This document shows, piece by piece, positions 8,586 through 15,628 of a stretch of DNA of 64,000 nt; the first letter of the stretch is position 1; every line of letters starts with the position of its first letter. The DNA comes from Streptomyces sp. Q6. GTDB taxonomy: Bacteria > Actinomycetota > Actinomycetes > Streptomycetales > Streptomycetaceae. Where the stretch lies: assembly GCF_036967205.1 (NCBI RefSeq), contig NZ_CP146022.1:5394001-5458000 (forward strand). Reading direction: 5' to 3'. The notes under the pieces are model-generated. The model searched no databases. It was not told where the DNA came from and saw only the letters and a list, made by a program, of their open reading frames with translations. The position numbers and the translations under genes were made by a program.

Positions 8586-8903
8586 CGCGCTGACCGTTGG
8601 CGGAAGCGAAGCGGGCAACGCGGGGAGTCAACTCCCGCTCCACATTGGCACGTTAAGACCCTCCTCTGCCGCCCCCCGGCTGGCTATAGTGGCCCAACGG
8701 CAACCGAACGTCAGTCACACCGAGTGCTTAGCGCGAGCGAATCAGGCGGCGACAGCGGGGGATACGGATGTCGTACGACGAGGCAACGGGCCGACAACTT
8801 CCGGTCAAGCATCGCCCCTTAATCGCCGAAACCGAGTGCGCACGGTCGCACCTCGCGTACGTTGCGTGTGTTGTTCTGGATGCCGTGGTGGAAGGGGGCT
8901 CCC
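8586..8903. other. Intergenic region before the pilin gene
   Basis: This 318-base stretch holds no convincing gene. A weak hairpin (GCGGGGAGT/ACTCCCGC, 8620-8638) follows the expansin-like gene and could act as a terminator. A TATAGT at 8685-8690 could be the -10 element of a separate flp promoter, giving a leader of about 200 bases. I see no clear -35 partner. Confidence 0.4.
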
Positions 8904-9113
8904 GTGATCAAGGACCGACTGCTCGGGGTGTGGGTGAAGTGGACAACTTCGGTGGGGGAGAGGGCCCGGGGGGACGCGGGCGCGGGGTTCGTGGAGTATG
9001 CGGGGTTGATGATTTTGATCGCCGGGATCTTCGTGGCCATAGATCAGTTGGGCTTGGACGGAAAGATCTCGCAGGCGATCGGCAACGCGGTCAACAACGT
9101 CACGGGTGGCTGA
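8904..9113 (+). CDS. flp: Flp-type pilin precursor
   Basis: The 69-residue precursor starts at a GTG with GAAGGGGG upstream. It has a 26-residue leader ending in Gly and then AGFVEY, which fits the Flp cleavage rule G/XXXXEY. The hydrophobic helix (AGLMILIAGIFVAIDQLG) and a short polar tail follow, giving a mature pilin of about 43 residues. It is the main subunit of the Tad pilus, processed by a prepilin peptidase that is not encoded here. The stop overlaps the likely GTG start of the next gene. Confidence 0.92.
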   Translation: MIKDRLLGVWVKWTTSVGERARGDAGAGFVEYAGLMILIAGIFVAIDQLGLDGKISQAIGNAVNNVTGG

Positions 9114-9718
9114 CCTCCCGTCTCCCCAGCGGGGATCGCGGATCAACGTTGCCCATCTACATCTGGCTGACGGGGGCCCTGCTCTTTGCCGCGCTCGCGT
9201 TCTTCGCCTTCGCGCAGGCGGCCTCAGCCCGCAATGGCGCTCAGTCCGCTGCGGACGCTGCCGCGCTGGCTGCTGCGCAGGCGTCACGCGACGAGCTGTT
9301 GGAAGGTCTCGGCAAGGCCGTCGGCAATGACGAGAACTGGCTGGACTGGCTCGACGGCAAGGGGTTCGACGGCGCTGACGCTGCGGCTGCGGCGGGTGAC
9401 CTCGCCGCGCAGAACGACTCCGACGTCGTCGGTGGACCGGAGGACCGAGAGGTCAACGGCTTTCCTGGCTACTGGGTCGAGGTGCAGACCCGGTACACGG
9501 TGGGTGACACGGTGATCCCCGGTACGGAGACGAAGCGGGCAAAGGCGCACGCCACTGCCGTGATCGAACCACGTTGCGACTTCCCGCTGGACGCCGACCC
9601 TGAGAAGCCGGTCGAACTCGACTGCGATGGGACCGAGTTCGAGATCGATCCTAAGGATTTCGATCCCCTGGACCTGCCGGACGCGTCTGACCTGTTCTCC
9701 GTCCACCTGGCCGACTGA
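9106..9718 (+). CDS. TadG-like pilus assembly protein; probable frameshift near 9125
   Basis: The long frame ending at 9718 encodes DRGSTLPIYIWLTGALLF, a membrane helix, and ARNGAQSAADAAALAAAQ. This is the classic N terminus of TadG-like proteins, which have a Tad/TadE-type leader and a long extracellular part. No ATG or GTG lies in this frame after the pilin gene; only a TTG at 9149 could serve. A GTG at 9106, overlapping the flp stop, opens the adjacent frame and gives MADLPSP. It joins perfectly to SGDRGST if one C is removed from the CCCC run at 9124-9127. I therefore infer a one-base insertion; a TTG start is the alternative. The extracellular part is acidic and about 150 residues long. 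Confidence 0.7.
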
Positions 9719-9753
9719 CGATGCGCACGACGAGAAAGAGGGAAGCCCCAGCC

Positions 9754-10344
9754 ATGAATCTTCGGCGTACGACGACGACCCGTCGAGCACTGGCCGCGGT
9801 GATGATCGCGACTGGGTTGCTTCTCTCCGTCGCGGGTTGCGGTAGTGGAGACGATGACAAGAGTGGTGAGGCCGCGAAGTCGTCGGCGCCGCCCGCGAAG
9901 GGCAGCGACGACAAGTCGGAGACGTCGCAGGCGCCAGCGACGGGTAAGACCCTGGCTGAGGTGAAGAGCAACGGGATCACGCTCACGGTCACTTCGGTCA
10001 CCCGGGATGAGGGCGGCTACCTCAATGTCACGGGGACTGTGACGAACGGGACCTCCGGTATCTGGCTCGCTACGGAGTGGAAGAGCGACGAAAGCGAGAT
10101 GCAGGTCAACGGCGGCTCTCTCGCCGGGGCCAGCGTTGTCGATCAGGCAGGCAAGAAGAAGTACCTGGTCCTGCGAGACACCCAGGGGCGGTGCCTCTGC
10201 ACCAAGTTCGAGGGCGGAGTGAACCAGGGCAAGACCGTCGACTGGTTTGCCCAGTTCCCGGCGCCGCCTGAGGAGACCACCTCGGTCCAACTCCAGGTAC
10301 CGACCATGCCCCCCGCCCCGATCGACATCACCGAGGGCGAATGA
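9754..10344 (+). CDS. Small lipoprotein of the Tad locus
   Basis: The ATG at 9754 follows GAGGGAAG. The signal peptide ends in a lipobox LSVAGC (Cys near residue 29), so the protein should be lipid-anchored on the outside of the membrane. A charged Ser/Lys/Asp linker follows. The rest is a beta-rich domain of about 120 residues (TLAEVKSNGITLTVTSV, GTVTNGTSG), resembling small Ig-like or DUF4352-like folds. It overlaps nothing, and the OmpA-like gene starts two bases after its stop. A role in displaying or tethering the pilus is inferred from position. Length is 196 residues. Confidence 0.78.
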   Translation: MNLRRTTTTRRALAAVMIATGLLLSVAGCGSGDDDKSGEAAKSSAPPAKGSDDKSETSQAPATGKTLAEVKSNGITLTVTSVTRDEGGYLNVTGTVTNGTSGIWLATEWKSDESEMQVNGGSLAGASVVDQAGKKKYLVLRDTQGRCLCTKFEGGVNQGKTVDWFAQFPAPPEETTSVQLQVPTMPPAPIDITEGE

Positions 10345-10345
10345 C

Positions 10346-10969
10346 ATGCCCCGACGCCCCCTGACGACCACAGCGCTCGCCGCAGCGACGACGGTCCTCC
10401 TCGCCACAGGAACCGTCGCCCACGCCGACGACGACCCCACCGGCGCCCCACCTGGCAGCACCACCACGTCCGCCCCTCCCAAGGTGGACGCCAACAGCCC
10501 GGGGCTGAAGCTCGCCGACGGCGCGACGTTGGCTCCGGCGAAGGTCCTGGACATCAAGTCGGTCGTGGAGGACCTGTCCGGTGAGGAGCGCCGAACCGAC
10601 ACCAACGAAGACGTCACCTTCGCGCTCCAGGCGGAGGTCCTGTTCCCCAAGGACAGTTCCAAGTTGAACCCGGACGCGAAGTCCCGTATCCAGGCGATCG
10701 CGGACGAGATCAACACCCAGAAGGCCAGCACCGTCCGCGTCTTCGGCTTCACGGACAACCTGGGTTCATACGCCCACGGCCTGACCCTGTCCAAGAAGCG
10801 TGCGGAGGCGGTCCACGACGCACTCACGGCGGCGCTCGGCGCGGACGGCGGCAACGTCACGTTCCAGGTGCGCGGCTACAGCGAGGACTACCCGATCGCG
10901 GACAACAGCTCAGAACAGGGCCGAAAGAAGAACCGCCGAGTAGAAGTCTCGTTCCCCAAGAGCGACTGA
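10346..10969 (+). CDS. Secreted OmpA-like C-terminal domain protein
   Basis: This 207-residue protein has a cleavable signal peptide (about 1-27, ending AHA) and a short Pro/Thr-rich stretch. An OmpA C-terminal domain covers about 90-205: ALQAEVLFPKDSSKLNPDAK, then FGFTDNLGS with the Asp that binds diaminopimelate in this family, and NRRVEVSF at the end. OmpA-like domains hold peptidoglycan non-covalently. Together with the preceding lipoprotein it could anchor the pilus apparatus in the wall. The two genes are two bases apart and surely cotranscribed. Confidence 0.85.
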   Translation: MPRRPLTTTALAAATTVLLATGTVAHADDDPTGAPPGSTTTSAPPKVDANSPGLKLADGATLAPAKVLDIKSVVEDLSGEERRTDTNEDVTFALQAEVLFPKDSSKLNPDAKSRIQAIADEINTQKASTVRVFGFTDNLGSYAHGLTLSKKRAEAVHDALTAALGADGGNVTFQVRGYSEDYPIADNSSEQGRKKNRRVEVSFPKSD

Positions 10970-10977
10970 CGGCACCC

Positions 10978-10998
10978 GCCGCCCGCCAGGGCGGGCGC
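10978..10998. terminator. Short hairpin between convergent genes
   Basis: GCCCGCC and GGCGGGC (10981-10996) can pair with a tiny loop between the OmpA-like gene and the convergent Rpn-like gene. There is no U tract. A terminator role is likely by position but the structure is weak. Confidence 0.35.
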
Positions 10999-11000
10999 CG

Positions 11001-11900
11001 CTACTCGTTCTCGGCGAAGAGCTCTGTGGCAGAGGCCACGCTGAAAGCGCGGTCCATCCAGCGGTCGACCGTGTCGAGGTCCGTGCACTCGGCGATCCGT
11101 CGACGGTCCTCGGCGGTGGTGTCGATCCCGCGGTGATCGAGGATGCGCAGGACCCCCTCCGCCTTGCCCTTCGCCTCGCCCTTCGCCTCTCCCTGTGCCT
11201 CGCCGGCGAGGTACTGCTCCTCGGCGAAGGTGCCATGACCGGGGAAGTGGATGGTTGCCATCAGATCCCTCCAGATGTCGTGAGCCCGGCCCTTGCCGAG
11301 GCTGAAGTCGAGCGATTCCCACCAATACCCGCTGTTCTCGACAGGAATCGCGGCCAGGGCCAGAGCCAGCGACTCCAGTATGGCCGGAGATTCCGGATCC
11401 TCGCTGCGCAGAACGGCGGCCAGTGCAGCCACGGCCAGATTCTCGGCGGCCGCATCCGGGCTGGTGATCGCGGGAATACTGTCCGGGCCCAGCACGAGCG
11501 GATGCACCGTGTGGGAGGTCCAACCGGCCGCACCGAAGTGAAAGGGCCCCGCCGCCCAGCGCGCGGTGGCGCGGTCCCGTGTCGTCACCAGGAGGAGAGC
11601 GGGGCGCTCGTACTTCGTCGCGTAATAGCCGAGGTAGTAGGCCCAGCTCGCCGGCTTGTCCGGCTTGACCCGCTGCTGCGACTCGACGATCACGGTGACG
11701 TCTTCGGAGCCCGCCCAGGTGACGTGCAGCACGCTGTCGGCGCGGCGCTCCAGCGGCTTGTGCTCCGTGGCATCCGGAGAGATCACCTTGATCTCGGGCG
11801 CCGGGGGAACCGGCACGCCAAGCGCGCACAGGACCGGCCCCAGGACTTCCGGGTGGTCCTGGAAGATCCGGTGAATGAACTCGTGGCTGCTGGTGACCAT
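11001..11900 (-). CDS. Rpn/PD-(D/E)XK nuclease-like protein
   Basis: The 299-residue protein begins MVTSSHEFIHRIFQDHPEVL. It contains the pattern DSVLHVTW...VIVESQQRVKPDK...WAYYLGYYATKYERP, which fits the PD-(D/E)XK core of the Rpn (recombination-promoting nuclease, PDDEXK_2) superfamily. The second acidic residue and a following Gln are visible. A short repeat GEAQGEAKGEAKGKAEG near residue 245 precedes the C-terminal helical part, as in many Rpn relatives. The ATG at 11900 is preferred over an upstream start that adds 48 non-conserved residues. Streptomycetes carry many such genes; their role is not established. Confidence 0.72.
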   Translation of the reverse strand: MVTSSHEFIHRIFQDHPEVLGPVLCALGVPVPPAPEIKVISPDATEHKPLERRADSVLHVTWAGSEDVTVIVESQQRVKPDKPASWAYYLGYYATKYERPALLLVTTRDRATARWAAGPFHFGAAGWTSHTVHPLVLGPDSIPAITSPDAAAENLAVAALAAVLRSEDPESPAILESLALALAAIPVENSGYWWESLDFSLGKGRAHDIWRDLMATIHFPGHGTFAEEQYLAGEAQGEAKGEAKGKAEGVLRILDHRGIDTTAEDRRRIAECTDLDTVDRWMDRAFSVASATELFAENE

Positions 11901-12012
11901 GGGCGAGACCGTAGGTCCGCTCGCGCGAGGGCATGCGGGATTCGCCGGGTGATCACCCTTGTGGGTGGCGGCGCGAACTAGCGGCTCGGGCAGGGGAGTT
12001 GAGTCATCCTCG

Positions 12013-12306
12013 TCAGCTGTCGCCGTCGCCACCCTCGTCCGCATTCTCCGGGTAGGCGATGTAGCTGCCCTTCCCGGGGAGGGTCACGACGAGACCGCGT
12101 TCACGGAGCTCTTTGGTGGCGCGGCGGATGGTCAGGTGGGCAACGCCGTACTCCTCGGCGAGATCGCGCTCGCCGGGGAGGCGAGCTCCCGGCTGAAGCG
12201 TGCCGTCGGCGATCTGCCCGGCGATGTAGTCCGCCAGCTGCATGTAGACGTACGCGATCTTGGTCGGGTCAATCGGCGAGCGATTGCGTCCAGAGTCCGA
12301 TGCCAT
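12013..12306 (-). CDS. Short GntR-family transcription regulator
   Basis: Only 97 residues long, this protein is essentially the GntR winged helix (YMQLADYIAGQIADGTLQPGARLPGERDLAEEYGVAHLTIRRATKELRERG, split here across residues 20-70) with a short acidic tail and no effector domain. Such stripped GntR proteins are common in streptomycetes, usually next to small zinc-ribbon or helical proteins as here. It lies divergent to the next operon. The shared region holds a promoter and an inverted repeat that could be its operator. Confidence 0.85.
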   Translation of the reverse strand: MASDSGRNRSPIDPTKIAYVYMQLADYIAGQIADGTLQPGARLPGERDLAEEYGVAHLTIRRATKELRERGLVVTLPGKGSYIAYPENADEGGDGDS

Positions 12307-12328
12307 TCGAACACTGTACGACGCCTGT

Positions 12329-12368
12329 GACCTGCGCTTATTGCCAGGTCGCCCACATGCGCTATACA
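12329..12368 (+). promoter_or_regulatory. Promoter with overlapping inverted repeat (possible GntR operator)
   Basis: TTGCCA (12341-12346) and TATACA (12363-12368), 16 bases apart, make a good housekeeping-type promoter for the rightward genes. The inverted repeat GACCTG (12329-12334) and CAGGTC (12345-12350), with 10 bases between, overlaps the -35 element. Repression by the divergently encoded GntR protein is inferred. Confidence 0.5.
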
Positions 12369-12461
12369 GAGCTCAGCTTCTACCTCTACGGTGGGCATGC
12401 GAGACCCCGGCGACGGAGGCAACCGTCCCGGGGCACGGCCAACGCTGCAAGGAGCGTCAAC

Positions 12462-12758
12462 GTGCTCGACCTTACTCTCAGGGCCCTGGCCTGGGTCCTG
12501 CGGATCTGCATGCCCGCACCGTCCGGCCGCCACCGGGCCCCCTTCGCCCTGGCGGCGCCGACCCCGCCCCCGCCACCCCGCTACACGGAACGCCTCGACG
12601 GCGCCGCCTCCCACCTCGTACGCCCCTACGTCCTGTCGGCGGCGGAACACGAGCACCGGCGTCGACAGCAACGCGACCGCCGCCGAGCCCTCTACCTGGC
12701 GACGCTCGGCATCGACGTAGGACCGCGCCCGGAGCTGATCCACGGAGGCGCGCGATGA
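12462..12758 (+). CDS. Small basic protein of unknown function, partner of the GntR gene
   Basis: The frame is open from 12300, but the start is placed at the GTG at 12462 because AAGGAG lies seven bases before it. The 98 residues include an N-terminal hydrophobic helix (LDLTLRALAWVLRI), a Pro-rich middle and a very basic helix (EHEHRRRQQRDRRRALYLATLGIDVG). No domain is recognised. The stop overlaps the next start (ATGA). Proteins of this type sit beside short GntR regulators in other streptomycetes as I remember them; function unknown. Confidence 0.65.
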   Translation: MLDLTLRALAWVLRICMPAPSGRHRAPFALAAPTPPPPPRYTERLDGAASHLVRPYVLSAAEHEHRRRQQRDRRRALYLATLGIDVGPRPELIHGGAR

Positions 12759-13126
12759 CGATGCGCATGTGTGCCCGCTGCCAGCGCACGACCGAGGAGC
12801 CGGTCCTGGTCCACGAGGTCCACGCCCCGACGGGCCCCGGCTTCAACGTCTACGCGTGCCCGGACTGCGCCCGCCACTACCCGCCCCTCACCGACGCCCT
12901 GAAACTCCTCGACGAGACCCGACGGGGACGGCCGGAGCCTGAACTCCAGCGCCAGGCATCGCGGTTGACGCTCGCCGTCTACCGGGTGGACGCGCACGGG
13001 CGCAGGGTCGGGGAGTGCGGGCCGGTCCGGGAGGTGGTGGCGGCGCCGGGCGACCCGCAGCCGCGCACGCCGACCGCGCTGCCGTGCCGCTGCCCCCGGT
13101 GTGATGCCACGGGCGGGCCCGAGTAG
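12755..13126 (+). CDS. Small zinc-ribbon protein
   Basis: The ATG overlaps the preceding stop, with GGAGG seven bases upstream. The 123-residue protein has an N-terminal CARC...CPDC pair of CX2C motifs (about residues 6-34), a helical middle, and a second Cys cluster, CRCPRCDATG, at the end. It probably binds zinc. Together with the preceding gene it forms a two-gene operon. The last 148 bases overlap the tail of the convergent hydrolase gene. Function not known. Confidence 0.7.
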   Translation: MTMRMCARCQRTTEEPVLVHEVHAPTGPGFNVYACPDCARHYPPLTDALKLLDETRRGRPEPELQRQASRLTLAVYRVDAHGRRVGECGPVREVVAAPGDPQPRTPTALPCRCPRCDATGGPE

Positions 13127-13731
13127 TCGACGACCCTGCGGTCGCGGTCGAGGGGGTAACGCGCCCCCTCGACCACCGGCTCCTGGACCAGGCCGTGCAG
13201 GGCGGTGATGACCTCCCGGCCCACCGGGGTGGTGAAGTCGCGTACGAGGTCGGTCGCGAAGCCGGCGACGCCGATGACGCGGCCTCCGGCGAGTTCGATC
13301 TGACGGAAGGCGGCCTGCTCGGTGCGCGAGGAGAGGCCGCCGCAGGCGTCGAGGAGCACGGAGACCTCGTACCCGGCCGCGAGGGCGTCGAGTGCCGTGT
13401 GCAGCACGACGATCTCGCTGGTCACGCCGCAGAGGGCGAGGTGCTTGCGCGGCTGGGCGGTGAGGGCGCGACGGGTGGGGGTGTCGTCCCAGGCGCACGG
13501 TCCGTCACGGACGAAGACCGGCGCCTGGGGGACGGCCGCCTCCTCGACGACGGCGGGGCCGCCGGGGCGCGGCGCAGCCGAGAGGATGACCGGCAGTTCG
13601 AGAAGCTGGGCCATGCGGGCGAGGATCCCCACGGATCGCCTGATGGTGGCCGGCGGGGTCGTGTCACTGAGATCGACGATGCCGTCCTGGAGGTCGGCGA
13701 AGTGGAGTTGGACGCCGGCGGGACCGAGCAT
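12979..13731 (-). CDS. Isochorismatase-like cysteine hydrolase with unusual C-terminal extension
   Basis: The first 190 residues match the isochorismatase/nicotinamidase fold. There is an early metal or acid region (FADLQDGIVDLS), then the catalytic Cys region ALCGVTSEIVVLHTALDALAAGYEV and ATDLVRDF. The usual family length is about 190-220. Here the frame continues to 12979, giving 250 residues with a low-complexity Gly/Ser/Arg tail that lies antisense to the zinc-ribbon gene. The real end may have been lost by a small indel near 13130-13180, or the overlap may be real. Substrate unknown. Confidence 0.72.
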   Translation of the reverse strand: MLGPAGVQLHFADLQDGIVDLSDTTPPATIRRSVGILARMAQLLELPVILSAAPRPGGPAVVEEAAVPQAPVFVRDGPCAWDDTPTRRALTAQPRKHLALCGVTSEIVVLHTALDALAAGYEVSVLLDACGGLSSRTEQAAFRQIELAGGRVIGVAGFATDLVRDFTTPVGREVITALHGLVQEPVVEGARYPLDRDRRVVDYSGPPVASHRGQRHGSAVGVRGCGSPGAATTSRTGPHSPTLRPCASTR

Positions 13732-13945
13732 GACGAACCCCTTCGGGCAGCGCCTGAATCATTCTCGGCGTACTCGGCTCGATGGCGACCGATCTCTTCG
13801 CGGCCCGCATCAAGGCGCGTCAACTCAAGCCCAAACACGTGGGGTTGATGGTCGGACCGGTGCAGGCGGTGGGCAAGGTCCCGGGCCGGTCCGAGCGGGC
13901 CTCACTCGGCACGATCAAGACCGGCGTCGGAACGGCTGTCCGCTG

Positions 13946-14296
13946 TCAGAGGGTGGCGGCACGCAGCACAATCAGGGCGACGGAGGCCATAGCGAGGACC
14001 GCCGCCGGGGACGCGCCCTTGCGGTCGCCGACGCGCAGGTGGAAGGCGACCGCCCCGGCGAAGTAGAACGTCAGGCCGATCGCGGCGGCGATTCCGACGG
14101 GTCCCCACCAGAGTCCGGCGATCACACCGGCCGCGCCCGCGATCTGAGCGCCGATCAGGAAAGCCATCATGCGCTGCGGCACTCCGAGGGTGGACATCTG
14201 CTGCGTGATGTGCGGCGTCCGCAGAGACTTGGCCCCGGCCGATATCAGGAGAAGCGCCGACATGAGCACGGTGACGACGGCAAGCGAGACGAACAT
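13946..14296 (-). CDS. DoxX-like membrane protein
   Basis: The 116-residue product has four membrane helices with little between them, and the pattern LLISAGAKSL near the start, as in DoxX/DoxD-like proteins. It is divergent to the HxlR regulator, a common pairing in actinobacteria for genes answering to electrophiles or redox stress. Its biochemical role is not known. Confidence 0.8.
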   Translation of the reverse strand: MFVSLAVVTVLMSALLLISAGAKSLRTPHITQQMSTLGVPQRMMAFLIGAQIAGAAGVIAGLWWGPVGIAAAIGLTFYFAGAVAFHLRVGDRKGASPAAVLAMASVALIVLRAATL

Positions 14297-14366
14297 GGCT
14301 GAAACCTCAATCGTGCGAGATGCGAGTCAGGGAGCGTGCGCACCTCGACGACGATAGGCGGCCATC

Positions 14367-14384
14367 AGGTACCTCCAGGTAACC
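14367..14384. promoter_or_regulatory. Candidate HxlR operator: AGGTA direct repeats
   Basis: AGGTA occurs at 14367-14371 and again at 14377-14381, exactly one helical turn apart. It lies between the divergent doxX and hxlR starts and close to the hxlR start. HxlR-family proteins often act on the divergent gene. The assignment is inference. Confidence 0.35.
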
Positions 14385-14392
14385 TTCGAGGC

Positions 14393-14824
14393 GTGAGCCT
14401 GCGTCCCGGAATCGTCTTCCTCGCCGACTGTCCCGCTCTCCTGGCCATGGAGATCATCGCCAGCAAATGGTCCATGGTCACGCTCTTCGCGCTGACCGAC
14501 GGCCCGTTGCGCCACGGCGAGCTGGTCGAGCTGAGCGGTGGCATCTCGCGCAAGGTACTGACCCAGACGTTGCGCCGGCTCCAAGCGAACGGGCTCGTCG
14601 AGCGGCACGCGTACGCCGAGGCCCCGCCGCGCGTGGAGTACAGCCTGACCGATCTCGGGCGAACCCTGGAGGAGCCCATCAGGATGCTCACCGCATGGGC
14701 GCAGGAGAACGGCGAGGCGGTCGTCACCTTCCGGGAAACAGCCGAAGCCGCCAGGACCGTCGAGGCGGATCAGGCGACCCCGGTGAAGACCTCTTCTGTT
14801 GATCAGAACCCGAGCGGTTTCTGA
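14393..14824 (+). CDS. HxlR-family transcription regulator
   Basis: The GTG at 14393 (VSLRPGIVFLADCPALLAMEII) is the likely start. An upstream ATG would add 19 residues across the operator region. The winged helix is typical of HxlR: KWSMVTLFALTDGPLRHGELVELSGGISRKVLTQTLRRL in consecutive segments, with an N-terminal Cys (about residue 12) at the place where redox-sensing members carry theirs. The product is 143 residues. The 3' end of the gene lies inside a strong hairpin. Likely target: the divergent DoxX gene. Confidence 0.85.
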   Translation: MSLRPGIVFLADCPALLAMEIIASKWSMVTLFALTDGPLRHGELVELSGGISRKVLTQTLRRLQANGLVERHAYAEAPPRVEYSLTDLGRTLEEPIRMLTAWAQENGEAVVTFRETAEAARTVEADQATPVKTSSVDQNPSGF

Positions 14825-14837
14825 TCAACAGAAGAGG
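14790..14837. terminator. 19-bp perfect hairpin overlapping the hxlR stop
   Basis: The two arms, 14790-14808 and 14819-14837, are perfect complements of 19 bases around a 10-base loop (14809-14818). The hxlR stop codon (14822-14824) lies in the right arm. No U tract follows on either strand. It probably ends transcription in both directions, toward the convergent lipoprotein gene as well. Confidence 0.75.
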
Positions 14838-14935
14838 CTGGACCTGTAGACCCTGTGATCGGGCCCCTGCGAGAGGCCAACGCCGACCGTCACATCAGGA
14901 ACTACAGGTGGAGTACTGGACGGAGAGGCCGACTC

Positions 14936-15367
14936 TCATCGGCAGCCGGGAGGCTTCCGCTCGGTCGGCACGAACCGCATGGTCGGCATTCCGGCGGCGT
15001 CGAAGTTGGCGGTGTCCGGCCCGATCAGGGTCATATGACCGGCGAGCCGCTGACTGTACTGCGAGGGCGGGTCACCCTTGACCTGTGGCGCCCCCGGAAA
15101 CACGGAGTCGAGCACCCGCCAACGCCCGCCGAACTCCACCCACTTGATTCCGCAGTGCGTGTAGATGTCGTACGGGTACGGCTTGTGGTCCTTCGGATGC
15201 GCCGGCCCTTTCTCCCACTCGCCGTTCTCGCCCTTGGCCTCGGTACGTGCGGGCAGCGTAGGCCCGGTGTACGGGTCGTCGCCGGGGTCGTCGGACAAGG
15301 ACGAACAGCCGACGAGCAACAGCCCGACGCTCAGAACCAGGACGGCGGCACGCCGCGACAGTGTCAT
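14936..15367 (-). CDS. Putative lipoprotein
   Basis: The start at 15367 gives MTLSRRAAVLVLSVGLLLVG followed by Cys, a full lipoprotein signal; an upstream ATG would add 30 poorly signal-like residues. The mature part (about 120 residues) is rich in Asp, Pro and Lys, with YPYDIYTHCGIKWVEFGGRWR, a motif I remember from streptomycete exported proteins of unknown role. A C-terminal Cys may pair with the internal one. Not recognised further. Confidence 0.75.
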   Translation of the reverse strand: MTLSRRAAVLVLSVGLLLVGCSSLSDDPGDDPYTGPTLPARTEAKGENGEWEKGPAHPKDHKPYPYDIYTHCGIKWVEFGGRWRVLDSVFPGAPQVKGDPPSQYSQRLAGHMTLIGPDTANFDAAGMPTMRFVPTERKPPGCR

Positions 15368-15560
15368 ACGCCCCAGACGTCGCGGGCCCGCGTTTCGTTC
15401 GGCCGACGAATGCGCGGCATGCGGGGTGAGTCGGAACGGCTCGGGGCCGTAGGGCATGCGCCTGCCTCGGCCTCCTACCGCTACGCCGGAACTCGCTCAG
15501 CAGAACAGCGGAGGAGTCGGTGAGCTGTCGCCTGCAACCGTCTCCCGATCCCGTACGGCA

Positions 15561-15587
15561 TGTCACAGGGAGCCGCCCCCTCTCGTC
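15561..15587 (+). promoter_or_regulatory. ECF41-type sigma promoter (TGTCACA-N16-CGTC)
   Basis: TGTCACA at 15561-15567 and CGTC at 15584-15587 are separated by exactly 16 bases. That is the promoter motif known for ECF41 sigma factors. It precedes doxX and the ECF41 gene, so the operon should be controlled by its own sigma factor. Confidence 0.82.
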
Positions 15588-15628
15588 GTAAGGCGTGTAG
15601 GCGATGTCCGGTGGAGGAGCGAGGGCTC

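Noticed and set aside
11001-13126. Integrated mobile element (Rpn-like nuclease, GntR, small zinc proteins)
   Set aside because: No integrase, attachment-site repeats, tRNA gene or transfer genes are visible; composition is like the surroundings.
13732-13945. Small gene on the plus strand from 13782
   Set aside because: No ribosome site, no coding bias and it runs antisense into the DoxX gene.
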